Below, in pieces: positions 6,424-12,474 of a stretch of 12,474 nt of DNA. The notes under the pieces were generated by a model. That model saw only the letters and a program-made list of their open reading frames with translations, made no database searches and was not told the origin of the DNA. The position numbers were made by a program, and so were the translations under genes. The stretch covers positions 1-12,474 of the forward strand of contig CAJMRV010000033.1 in assembly GCA_905215795.1 (NCBI GenBank), read 5' to 3'. How positions within the stretch are numbered: the first letter of the stretch is position 1; each line of letters starts with the position of its first letter. This DNA is from an uncultured bacterium (GTDB lineage Bacteria; Pseudomonadota; Gammaproteobacteria; Burkholderiales; Burkholderiaceae_F).

Positions 6424-6990
6424 ATGAGCGCGAAATGCGAGGCCACACCGATCGATGGGCTCCTCGTCGTCAGGGGCGTCCTGCACGAGGATGAGCGGGG
6501 CTACTTCCAGGAGTTCTGGAATCGCTCGGACTCCGCCCGGGCGGGCCTTCCCTGCGAGTTCGTCCAGGACAACATCGTCAGGACCCGGCGCGCGGGCGTC
6601 CTCCGCGGCATGCACTGGCAGTGCTCCCCGTGGGGGCAGGGCAAGCTCGTCGCCTGCCTGTCGGGCGCCCTGCAGGACGTGGTGGTCGACCTGAGGCCGG
6701 GAAGCCCCACGCGGTTCCAACACTTCTCGATCGACCTCGAGGGGGATTCGGGCGTGGCCCTCTGGGTGCCCGAGGGGTTCGCCCATGGCTACCTGACGCT
6801 CGCCCCCGACACGCTCGTCCTCTACAAGGTGACCCGTCCCTGGAACCGCGCCTCCGAACGCGCCTTCTGTTGGGACGATCCGCAGCTCTCGCTTCCCTGG
6901 AAAACAAGAAGCCCGGGTCTGTCCGAAAAGGACGCCCGGGCTCCGAGGCTCGACGAGTTAAGGAAGGCGCTTCTTGATGAACTTGTATAG
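6424..6990 (+). CDS. rfbC: RmlC/RfbC-type dTDP-4-dehydrorhamnose 3,5-epimerase
   Basis: RmlC-family cupins epimerise dTDP-4-keto-6-deoxyglucose at C3 and C5 on the way to dTDP-L-rhamnose for O-antigen or other surface glycans. The 188-residue protein has the expected ERGYFQEFW start, EFVQDN (45-50), the catalytic-His motif VLRGMHWQ (H64; usually LRGLHYQ), QGKLV, DVVVDLRPGSPT, VPEGFAHGY, LYK (Y134) and WDDPQL. The C-terminal LSEKDARAPRLDEL also fits the family. Where E. coli-type enzymes read TNYYxP after LYK, this one reads TRPW, so an active-site tyrosine may be replaced by Trp140; a related sugar substrate is therefore possible. GGAGGA (6409-6414) supports the ATG. No rmlA, rmlB or rmlD lies nearby. 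The last 33 nt overlap the 3' end of convergent dedA. Confidence 0.88.
   Translation: MSAKCEATPIDGLLVVRGVLHEDERGYFQEFWNRSDSARAGLPCEFVQDNIVRTRRAGVLRGMHWQCSPWGQGKLVACLSGALQDVVVDLRPGSPTRFQHFSIDLEGDSGVALWVPEGFAHGYLTLAPDTLVLYKVTRPWNRASERAFCWDDPQLSLPWKTRSPGLSEKDARAPRLDELRKALLDELV
6899..6942 (-). terminator. dedA terminator lying inside the 3' coding region of rfbC
   Basis: Read on the minus strand, AGCCCGGG pairs with CCCGGGCT (plus-strand 6935-6942 and 6910-6917). An inner GTCC/GGAC stem closes on a TTTTC loop, and the tail is TTCTTGTTTTCC. It begins 15 nt past the dedA stop codon, which is ideal for a Rho-independent terminator of dedA. On the plus strand the same bases code for residues about 159-173 of rfbC (the SPGLSEKDARAP segment), and no T-run follows there, so it should work in one direction only. 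Confidence 0.7.
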
Positions 6991-7605
6991 CGCTCCGACG
7001 ATGATCGGGCCGGAGACGGCCGCCACGATGCCGAGGAGCAGGATCATCGAGAGGTTCTGCTTGATGAAGGGCAGGTTCCCGAAAAGGTAGCCGGTGCCCA
7101 CGAGGAGCACGGCCCAGAGGACGGCGCCCGTGGCGGAGTACGCCTCGAAGCGCATCACCTTCATGCGGGCGGCGCCCGCGATGAGCGGCGCGAACGCGCG
7201 CACGATCGGCACGAAGCGCGCCAGGAGGATCGTCTTGCCGCCGTGGTTCTGGTAGAAGGCGTGGGCGTAGTTGAGCTTCTCGGCGTTGATCCACTTGATC
7301 GAGCCGTTGTAGATGCGTTCGCCGAACCATTCACCCTGTTTGTATCCCACGGTGTTGCCGACGATGGCGCCGATGATCACGGAGAGCATGATCATCCACG
7401 GGCTCGCCGTGCCGGCGGCGGCGACGGTGCCCGCCACGAAGAGGAGCGAGTCCCCGGGGAGGAACGACATCACCACGAAGCCCGTCTCGAGGAAGAATAT
7501 CAGGGCCATGGCCAGGTAGATGAGCGTGCCGTATTCGGTCGCGATGTGAACGAGGAACTGGTCGGCGTTGGTGAACAGGTCCACGATGAGGGAGAGTGCG
7601 TCCAT
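6958..7605 (-). CDS. dedA: DedA family integral membrane protein
   Basis: DedA proteins sit in the inner membrane and act in phospholipid translocation and proton-dependent membrane homeostasis. The 215 residues resemble E. coli DedA itself. FFLETGFVVMSFLPGDSLLFVAG places the key acidic residues at E40 and D52, and GGKTILLARFVPIVRAFAPLIAG carries the two essential arginines at R130 and R136, the same numbers as in the E. coli homologue YqjA. Hydrophobic segments run at roughly residues 26-50, 55-90, 145-170 and 178-205, with a short basic tail (KFIKKRLP). AAAGGA (minus strand, about 7617-7622) lies 11 nt before the ATG. The gene is divergent from mutL and convergent with rfbC, overlapping it by 33 nt. 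The exact transported lipid or physiological role is not decidable from sequence. Confidence 0.93.
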   Translation of the reverse strand: MDALSLIVDLFTNADQFLVHIATEYGTLIYLAMALIFFLETGFVVMSFLPGDSLLFVAGTVAAAGTASPWMIMLSVIIGAIVGNTVGYKQGEWFGERIYNGSIKWINAEKLNYAHAFYQNHGGKTILLARFVPIVRAFAPLIAGAARMKVMRFEAYSATGAVLWAVLLVGTGYLFGNLPFIKQNLSMILLLGIVAAVSGPIIVGALYKFIKKRLP

Positions 7606-7766
7606 GAATCAAGCGGTCCTTTGTTGAAAACGGAGGCGGATGCCCGGGGACGGTGAAAAGACGAACCCTGCGTCCCAGAGATCCGGCGATTTACTTATCA
7701 TACGCATAAAGCCCCATTGTACTTAGCCTTCGTCTGTTCGGAAGGCAAAAAGCAGGACGACACGAC
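7606..7766. other. Divergent dedA-mutL intergenic region
   Basis: These 161 nt separate the divergent starts of dedA and mutL and should hold both promoters. TATGAT on the minus strand (plus 7697-7702) matches the -10 consensus at 5 of 6 positions and could serve dedA, but no -35 hexamer stands at the right distance. For mutL I see only a weak CATAAA (7705-7710). No hairpin, repeat or small ORF stands out. Confidence 0.4.
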
Positions 7767-9851
7767 ATGCAGATGTTAAAAATTCGTACATTGAAGACGC
7801 CGCGCTCCATCCACGAGCTCCCCGACCAGCTGATCAGCCAGATTGCGGCGGGCGAGGTGATCGAGCGCCCCGCTTCGGTGGTCAAGGAACTCGTCGAGAA
7901 CGCGCTCGACGCCGGGGCCGACCGCATCGAGGTGCGTCTCGACGGCGGCGGATTGAAGCGCATCGTCGTCACAGACAACGGCTCGGGCATCCCCCGCGAC
8001 GAGCTCGCCCTCTCGGTCAGGCGCCACGCCACGAGCAAGATCCGCGACCTCCACGAGCTCGAGTTCGTCGAGAGCCTCGGCTTTCGTGGCGAGGCCCTGG
8101 CGTCGATCGAGGCTGTCTCCGCCTTCTCGATCCGCTCCCGGACGCCCGGCGCGGAATCCGCCTGGGAGTTCGCCGAGGGAGAAGTCCGGCCCGCCTCCGG
8201 ACAGGAGGGCACCCGCGTCGAGGTCTCCGACCTCTTCTACAAGACGCCGGCGCGCCGCAAGTTCATGAAGAGCGAGCAGACCGAGACGGCGCACGTGCAG
8301 GAATGGCTCGAGCGCCAGGCGCTCGCCAACCCCGACGTGGGCTTCAGCTTCATCGCCAACGGGCGCGTCGTCATGCAACTCGAACCGGTCGCCAACGTGG
8401 AGGACCGCGTCTGCGCCCTCATGCCGAAGAACTTCCGTGGCAACTACCGCGAGGTGAGCGCCTCCGCGGGCGGACTCGGCCTCGTCGGCCTGGTGGGCTC
8501 GCCCGCCGTGGCCCGCACGCGGGGCGACGCCCAGTACGTCTTCGTCAACGGTCGCTACGTACGTGACAAGCTCCTCATGCACGCCGTGAAGGCGGCCTAT
8601 CAGGACGTCCTCCATGGAAACTCCCAGCCCCAGTACTGTCTTTATCTGACGCTCCCGCCCGATGCGGTCGACGTGAACGTCCATCCGCAGAAGATGGAGG
8701 TCCGCTTCCGCGAGGGGAGCCGCGTCCATCAGTTCGTCATGCACGCCGTCGAGGCGGTTCTTTCCGCCTCGGGCGCCGGCATGGGGCGTCCCCCCATGAA
8801 CACGGTCGAGATCGGTGGAGTCGAGACGGGCGCGGACGCATCCGTTGAGGCGCCTGATGAAGGGGTTTCAGCCGCCCAGGCGGCCTCCGAGGCCGCGGCG
8901 CGTCTCGCGTCGGCTGTCTCCGCCCTGTCCGGTGGGGCGGATGCTCAGGTCTCGATCGCAACCGCTCAGGGGGCCGCATCTTCGAATCAGGAGCGGCAGA
9001 CGCTCCAGTCCTCATTGAGTGTTTACGACGCCTTCGGCGGCCGTGGATTTTCGAAGCCGCGCCCCAACGTGCGTGTGGCCCTGCAGGCGCTTGGGGCCTC
9101 CGAAGAGGTCGCGGGCGCCCTCGCCGAGGGGCGCGACCCCGATGAGCTCGGCGTCGCCGGCACGCTCCCGCTCACGGGCGGCGCCTTCGTTTCCGAAGGG
9201 GCGGTTTCCGATGCTGCCGTTGGAGAAGAGGGTGTCGACAAGGCTCCTGAGGCCTACGAGGGGCATCTCGGGCGCGCAATCGCTCAAATCGGCGGGGTTT
9301 ATGTCCTCGCTGAGAATCAGGAGGGGCTGGTCGTCGTCGACATGCACGCGGCCGCCGAGCGCATCACTTATGAGAGGTTGAAGAGCCAGGTTACGGCGGA
9401 GAAGCTCGCCGTGCAACAGGTCCTCATTCCGCTCGTCTTCCGCGTGACGCCGACAGAAATCGCCTGCGTGGAGAACCATGGCGGACGGCTCCGTGAAATC
9501 GGACTCGACCTGTCGCCTGTCGGCGAGGATGCGGTGGCGCTCCGTGCGTTGCCTCAGATCGTCGCCCGGGCCGATTCGGATGCTCTCGAGACGATGATCC
9601 ACGAGGTGCTCGAGGAGCTCGATCAGTACGGTGAATCCGACTGGGTCGAGGAGAAGCTCAACCATGTCCTCGCGACGATGGCCTGTCATGGCTCCGTGAG
9701 GGCCAACCGCCGTCTGACGGTGCCCGAAATGGACCGTCTGCTCCGCGACATGGAGCGCACTGAACGCGCCGACCAGTGCAATCACGGGCGTCCGACGTGG
9801 ATCTCGCTCACGATGAAGGACCTCGACAAACTCTTCATGCGGGGGCAGTGA
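7767..9851 (+). CDS. mutL: MutL, mismatch repair ATPase with C-terminal endonuclease motif
   Basis: MutL couples mismatch recognition by MutS to strand incision. The N-terminal GHKL ATPase has E44 in ELVENALDAGA, the DNGSG loop (70-74), GFRGEAL (105-111) and GTRVEVSDLFYKTPARRKF. An Ala-rich low-complexity linker covers about residues 345-430. The C-terminal domain has D525-M-H-A-A-A-E531-R-I-T-Y-E536, fitting the DQHA(X)2E(X)4E endonuclease motif with Met for Gln, as I recall for Neisseria MutL. QQVLIP (550-555) looks like the beta-clamp-binding motif, and ACHGSVRA (C640), CNHGRPT (C671) and a final FMRGQ match the other metal-site motifs. This nicking type does not need MutH, unlike E. coli MutL. 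ATG 7767 has only a weak AGGA upstream; ATG 7773 in frame is an alternative. miaA follows after 3 nt. Confidence 0.96.
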   Translation: MQMLKIRTLKTPRSIHELPDQLISQIAAGEVIERPASVVKELVENALDAGADRIEVRLDGGGLKRIVVTDNGSGIPRDELALSVRRHATSKIRDLHELEFVESLGFRGEALASIEAVSAFSIRSRTPGAESAWEFAEGEVRPASGQEGTRVEVSDLFYKTPARRKFMKSEQTETAHVQEWLERQALANPDVGFSFIANGRVVMQLEPVANVEDRVCALMPKNFRGNYREVSASAGGLGLVGLVGSPAVARTRGDAQYVFVNGRYVRDKLLMHAVKAAYQDVLHGNSQPQYCLYLTLPPDAVDVNVHPQKMEVRFREGSRVHQFVMHAVEAVLSASGAGMGRPPMNTVEIGGVETGADASVEAPDEGVSAAQAASEAAARLASAVSALSGGADAQVSIATAQGAASSNQERQTLQSSLSVYDAFGGRGFSKPRPNVRVALQALGASEEVAGALAEGRDPDELGVAGTLPLTGGAFVSEGAVSDAAVGEEGVDKAPEAYEGHLGRAIAQIGGVYVLAENQEGLVVVDMHAAAERITYERLKSQVTAEKLAVQQVLIPLVFRVTPTEIACVENHGGRLREIGLDLSPVGEDAVALRALPQIVARADSDALETMIHEVLEELDQYGESDWVEEKLNHVLATMACHGSVRANRRLTVPEMDRLLRDMERTERADQCNHGRPTWISLTMKDLDKLFMRGQ

Positions 9852-9854
9852 ACG

Positions 9855-10799
9855 GTGACGAATCAACCCAGCGCTATGATGATCGCCGGGCCGACGGCCT
9901 CGGGGAAGTCCGCCGTGTCGCTCGCGCTCGCGGCGAAGTACGAGGTCGAGATCATCTCGATGGACTCCGCTCTCGTCTACAGGGGCATGGATATCGGAAG
10001 CGCCAAACCGACGCCGGAGGAGCGTTCCGTCTGCCCGCATCATCTCATCGACATCCGCGACATCGGCGAATCGTATTCCGCCGCCGACTTTCTGAACGAC
10101 ACCCGCCGTCTCGTCGGTGAGATCGCCTCGCGAGGGCGCTTCCCCCTGATCGTCGGGGGCACCATGCTTTATGCGAAGGCCCTGCGGGAAGGCATTCACG
10201 AGATGCCGGGCACGGACGCCGACGTGCGTGCGGCCGTTCTGGAGGAGGGATTGCGTCTTGGATGGCCCGCCATGCATGCGTTGCTCGATGAAGTGGACCA
10301 CGCGACGGCCTCCCGTCTGGCGCCCAACGATTCCCAGAGGATTTCCAGGGCACTCGAGGTGTATAGGATGACGGGGACGCCTTTGTCCGAATTCCATGCC
10401 CGTCCTGCGACGATTCCCGGAATCGACGTGATTCCTGTCGGGCTCATGCCTGCTTACAGGCCGCGCCTCCATCAGAGGATTGAGGAGCGCTTCGACGGGA
10501 TGCTCGAGGAGGGGTTCCTCGATGAGGTGAAGCAGTTGATGGGCAGGGAGGATTTCGATGAGAATTCGCCCGCGATGCGAGCCGTGGGCTACCGTCAGGC
10601 CATCCTTTATCTGAAGGGGGAAGTTGACTTCGAACGGTTCCATCTTTCCGGGGTGGCGGCGACCCGCCAGCTCGCCAAGCGTCAGATGACGTGGATGCGG
10701 AGCATGCCTGATTTGAAGATTTTCGACCCGGAGGATCCCGAAATGTTTCCTGCTGTCGAAGCATTGTTGCCGTCATGGGTAGAGAGGAAATCTTCCTGA
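9855..10799 (+). CDS. miaA: MiaA, tRNA dimethylallyltransferase
   Basis: MiaA adds a dimethylallyl group to A37 of tRNAs that read UNN codons, the first step of ms2i6A formation. The 314 residues show the P-loop GPTASGKS (12-19), the SMDSALVYRGMDIGSAKPT segment with D37 (usually SVDSALVY), DIRDIGESYSAADF, VGGTMLYAKALREG, and QRISRALEVYRMTGTPLS in the tRNA-binding insertion, then RAVGYRQ and the C-terminal TRQLAKRQMTWMR. The chosen start is GTG 9855, 3 nt after the mutL stop, suggesting translational coupling. No good Shine-Dalgarno precedes it. In-frame ATGs at 9876 and 9879 lie just before the P-loop and would leave only 3-4 residues ahead of it, so the GTG is preferred. An insertion sequence begins 45 nt downstream and cuts miaA off from its ancestral neighbour. 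Confidence 0.95.
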   Translation: MTNQPSAMMIAGPTASGKSAVSLALAAKYEVEIISMDSALVYRGMDIGSAKPTPEERSVCPHHLIDIRDIGESYSAADFLNDTRRLVGEIASRGRFPLIVGGTMLYAKALREGIHEMPGTDADVRAAVLEEGLRLGWPAMHALLDEVDHATASRLAPNDSQRISRALEVYRMTGTPLSEFHARPATIPGIDVIPVGLMPAYRPRLHQRIEERFDGMLEEGFLDEVKQLMGREDFDENSPAMRAVGYRQAILYLKGEVDFERFHLSGVAATRQLAKRQMTWMRSMPDLKIFDPEDPEMFPAVEALLPSWVERKSS

Positions 10800-10844
10800 G
10801 GAGTATTCGAGTCGTTGCCTGGTAGGGGAGCGAAGGCGGTGGAG

Positions 10845-10858
10845 CAGGGCGAACGCAT
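10845..10858 (+). repeat. Left terminal inverted repeat of the IS
   Basis: CAGGGCGAACGCAT is a perfect 14-bp match, inverted, to the right end at 12461-12474. The match breaks off on the inner side (AAGG against CACC). The outer extent cannot be tested because the sequence beyond 12474 is missing. Confidence 0.9.
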
Positions 10859-10862
10859 AAGG

Positions 10863-10880
10863 ATGCTAGCCCTGTAGCAT
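10863..10880 (+). other. Hairpin just inside the left end of the IS
   Basis: ATGCTA (10863-10868) pairs with TAGCAT (10875-10880) around GCCCTG. A second small hairpin, ATCTAT/ATAGAT with a TTTT loop, follows at 10885-10900. Structures near the left end of insertion sequences can shield the transposase start from transcripts entering from outside, here possibly from mutL-miaA. The function is inferred from position only. Confidence 0.4.
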
Positions 10881-10925
10881 ACAAATCTATTTTTATAGAT
10901 ATTTCAACACCTATTCGGATATTTA

Positions 10926-10934
10926 TGGTAGAAT
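10926..10934 (+). promoter_or_regulatory. Putative extended -10 promoter of the transposase gene
   Basis: TGGTAGAAT fits the extended -10 pattern TG-N-TATAAT with one hexamer mismatch, in an AT-rich stretch 27 nt before the transposase ATG. No strong -35 hexamer is present at normal spacing; TTTCAA at 10902-10907 is too far away. TAGAATAAC is identical in the putative tkt promoter. Confidence 0.4.
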
Positions 10935-10960
10935 AACACTATTCAAATAGGAGTTCTGCC

Positions 10961-12457
10961 ATGAAGGTCGACTACAAGCAATTCCCGGAAATCCCGCCTA
11001 AATGTCAGCTCAACAGCAAGCCTGGCCGCCCCGGTGAATATCAGGTCTTCCGCGAGCACCGCGAGGAGGATCCCGCTACCGGCAAGAAGAAAACCGTTCG
11101 CGAAACCATCGGCCTCATCAAAGACGGCAAGTTTGTAATGAGCAAGCTCTGGCTCGAACGGCAGAAACATCAAAATCTCCTTGAAGAGGTCAGGATGCTT
11201 CGCGAGCTGGTTGGCGCAGACGCGCTTACGCGCGCCAACAAGCTCAAAGAACTTTCCGGCGACGTGCACGAGACCGTCTCTGCAGTCGCCAAAAACGCTG
11301 GTTTGGAGCAGCGCAATCCTCAGCGCACGACTTATCCGCTCGAACCCATCGTTATCGGCGCCTTGATCAGCGCCCTGACCGGCTCGTCCTCCTGCGCCGA
11401 CATCAGCCAGACCATCAACAGCAACAAGGACCGCTTCAGCTTCTGCTTCAAAGGACTGCCATACCAAGACATCAGCCACGACATCGTGTACCGAGCGTTC
11501 ATGCGGGTGAAGACAGAGCGTTTTGAAGCGTTTTATCAGACGATTCTTTCGCCGATGATCCAGAAGACGCCGTTCCGCATCATCTCCGGCGACGGACAAG
11601 CCGTTAGAGCTACCGGGCTCAGCAGTAGCGATGACACGCCGTCTCAGAACCGAGCCTACATGCTGATGAATTTTTACGATTCAACCAATCATGTCTGCCT
11701 CGCGCAGCGGCTCATCGAGAAAAAGACCAACGAAATCACAGTTGGACCTCGGATGATTGAAAACCTTGACGTACGCAATGCGGTGCTTACCGCCGACGCC
11801 ATGAGCTGTCAGGTCGGCTTCGTCAACGCAGTTGTTGACGCAGGCGCGGATTACTGCCTCTCGCTCAAGGGCAATCAGGATCGAAGCTGGTCAGAGGTGT
11901 CATACCTCTTTGCATCAACCCATGAAGATCAGATCGAGACCTATGCTGATGAAGAAACGCTGGCGCACGGCCGCATCGAACACCGCATCGTTTCGGTGAT
12001 TCGAGGGCGTTTGCTTTCGTCGGAGCTGAAGCAGAAATGGCGCGGTCTCGGGGACGGATGCATCGTAAAAGTCCGTCGAACCGTCGAACTCAAGCGAAGC
12101 GGGAAGCAGACAGCGGAAGAGAGCTACTACATCTCATCCCTGGCCCCTTGCGCCGGAGTCGCTCAAAAGCTTTACAGCATCATCCGCAGTCATTGGGCCG
12201 TTGAAAACAAGCTTCATTGGGTCCTGGACGTGAACTTCAATCAGGATCGCATGCAGGCGACCGATGAGAACTACATCACTAATCGCGCAGCGCTCAACAA
12301 GCTTGCGCTGGCGATGCTTGAGCACTACCGCTATTGGCTCTGGGAGACGGGCGTTGTAGATACACTTCCAACAATCAGGCAGATGCAGATGCGGTGCCGA
12401 AACTTTGACGAGGCGCTTCAGTGCATTGCCTGCTCACAAGGCTTGTTATGCAGATAG
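10961..12457 (+). CDS. ISAs1-family DDE transposase
   Basis: This is the transposase of the surrounding insertion sequence, predicted to cut and join DNA at its inverted repeats. The catalytic DDE triad can be placed at D211 (ISGDGQAV; usually IDGK), D279 in TADAMSCQ, and E415 in HWAVENKLHWVLDVNF. SLKGNQ, HGRIEHR, YYISSLAP and the C-terminal NRAALNKLALAML are family signatures. At 498 residues it is longer than the ~370-400 I recall for typical ISAs1 members. The extra part is an N-terminal region of about 110 residues, rich in charge, with a predicted coil near residues 65-85. TAGGAG (10948-10953), 7 nt upstream, supports the ATG. Codon use is more mixed and richer in A/T-ending codons than in the chromosomal genes. 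No frameshift or stop interrupts it. Confidence 0.92.
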   Translation: MKVDYKQFPEIPPKCQLNSKPGRPGEYQVFREHREEDPATGKKKTVRETIGLIKDGKFVMSKLWLERQKHQNLLEEVRMLRELVGADALTRANKLKELSGDVHETVSAVAKNAGLEQRNPQRTTYPLEPIVIGALISALTGSSSCADISQTINSNKDRFSFCFKGLPYQDISHDIVYRAFMRVKTERFEAFYQTILSPMIQKTPFRIISGDGQAVRATGLSSSDDTPSQNRAYMLMNFYDSTNHVCLAQRLIEKKTNEITVGPRMIENLDVRNAVLTADAMSCQVGFVNAVVDAGADYCLSLKGNQDRSWSEVSYLFASTHEDQIETYADEETLAHGRIEHRIVSVIRGRLLSSELKQKWRGLGDGCIVKVRRTVELKRSGKQTAEESYYISSLAPCAGVAQKLYSIIRSHWAVENKLHWVLDVNFNQDRMQATDENYITNRAALNKLALAMLEHYRYWLWETGVVDTLPTIRQMQMRCRNFDEALQCIACSQGLLCR

Positions 12458-12460
12458 GTG

Positions 12461-12474
12461 ATGCGTTCGCCCTG
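12461..12474 (+). repeat. Right terminal inverted repeat of the IS
   Basis: ATGCGTTCGCCCTG is the inverted copy of the left repeat at 10845-10858. It begins 3 nt after the transposase stop codon and ends on the last base of the window. Confidence 0.88.

Larger units (their letters stand above)
10845..12474 (+). mobile_element. Complete ISAs1-family insertion sequence, 1630 bp
   Basis: CAGGGCGAACGCAT at 10845-10858 is the exact reverse complement of ATGCGTTCGCCCTG at 12461-12474, giving 14-bp perfect terminal inverted repeats around a single transposase gene. The element has its own putative promoter and Shine-Dalgarno, an AT-rich left end, and only 3 nt between the transposase stop and the right repeat. 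It lies 45 nt downstream of miaA. Since the right repeat ends on the last base of the window, the target duplication cannot be checked; if it is 8 bp, as I recall for the family, it should copy CGGTGGAG (10837-10844). The open frame is intact, so the element may be active. Confidence 0.88.

Noticed and set aside
7243..7656. 137-codon plus-strand open frame opposite dedA
   Set aside because: Antisense to conserved DedA motifs, with Val/Gly/Glu/His-rich shadow composition.
8815..9070. Possible insertion or foreign segment in mutL
   Set aside because: The Ala/Ser-rich stretch is the variable linker between the ATPase and C-terminal domains found in all MutL proteins.
9012..10643. 543-codon open frame on the minus strand spanning mutL and miaA
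   Set aside because: It crosses two clear genes in antisense, has Arg/His-rich composition and no domain.
1..12474. CRISPR array, tRNA or rRNA gene, toxin-antitoxin or defence island
   Set aside because: No regularly spaced repeats, cloverleaf or rRNA-like segments and no defence-type proteins were seen; apart from the IS all frames belong to housekeeping families.

Overview
The window is about 12.5 kb of GC-rich bacterial chromosome (roughly 60-65% G+C by eye) carrying core metabolic and housekeeping genes plus one complete insertion sequence at its right edge. The tkt-gap-pgk cluster with rsmE divergent from tkt, the Neisseria-like MutL carrying an endonuclease motif, and the mutL-miaA pair together point to a betaproteobacterium, probably Burkholderiales or Sutterellaceae-like. 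The class is fairly secure; the family is a guess, because no rRNA is present.

Layout: 1-288 is the 5' part of rsmE (minus strand, cut by the window edge). 436-4783 is a central-carbon operon, tkt-gap-pgk. It reads from a putative extended -10 promoter and a leader with a 14-bp hairpin, and ends at a hairpin with a T-rich tail. tkt is broken: about 10 bases are missing at the conserved TPGHPE motif, so the two halves lie in different frames. 5016-6260 is pepT, a tripeptidase, followed by two hairpins in tandem. 6424-6990 is a solitary rfbC (dTDP-sugar 3,5-epimerase). It converges on and overlaps dedA (6958-7605, minus strand), and the dedA terminator seems to lie inside the rfbC coding sequence. 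7767-10799 is a mutL-miaA pair with a 3-nt gap. 10845-12474 is an ISAs1-family insertion sequence with 14-bp perfect terminal inverted repeats; its last base is the last base of the window.

Functional view: tkt, gap and pgk link the non-oxidative pentose phosphate pathway to lower glycolysis. Their near-uniform C/G-ending codons fit high expression. pepT supplies amino acids from peptides, mutL and miaA serve genome and decoding fidelity, and dedA serves membrane lipid homeostasis. The transposase uses more mixed codons and has an AT-rich upstream region, as expected for a transferred element.

I see no novel defence, toxin or secretion system, no CRISPR array, and no tRNA or rRNA gene. The points most worth a second look are the tkt lesion, the tkt leader hairpin, the changed cofactor-site residue in GAPDH, the dedA terminator nested in rfbC, the repeats around pepT, and the IS ending exactly at the window edge.
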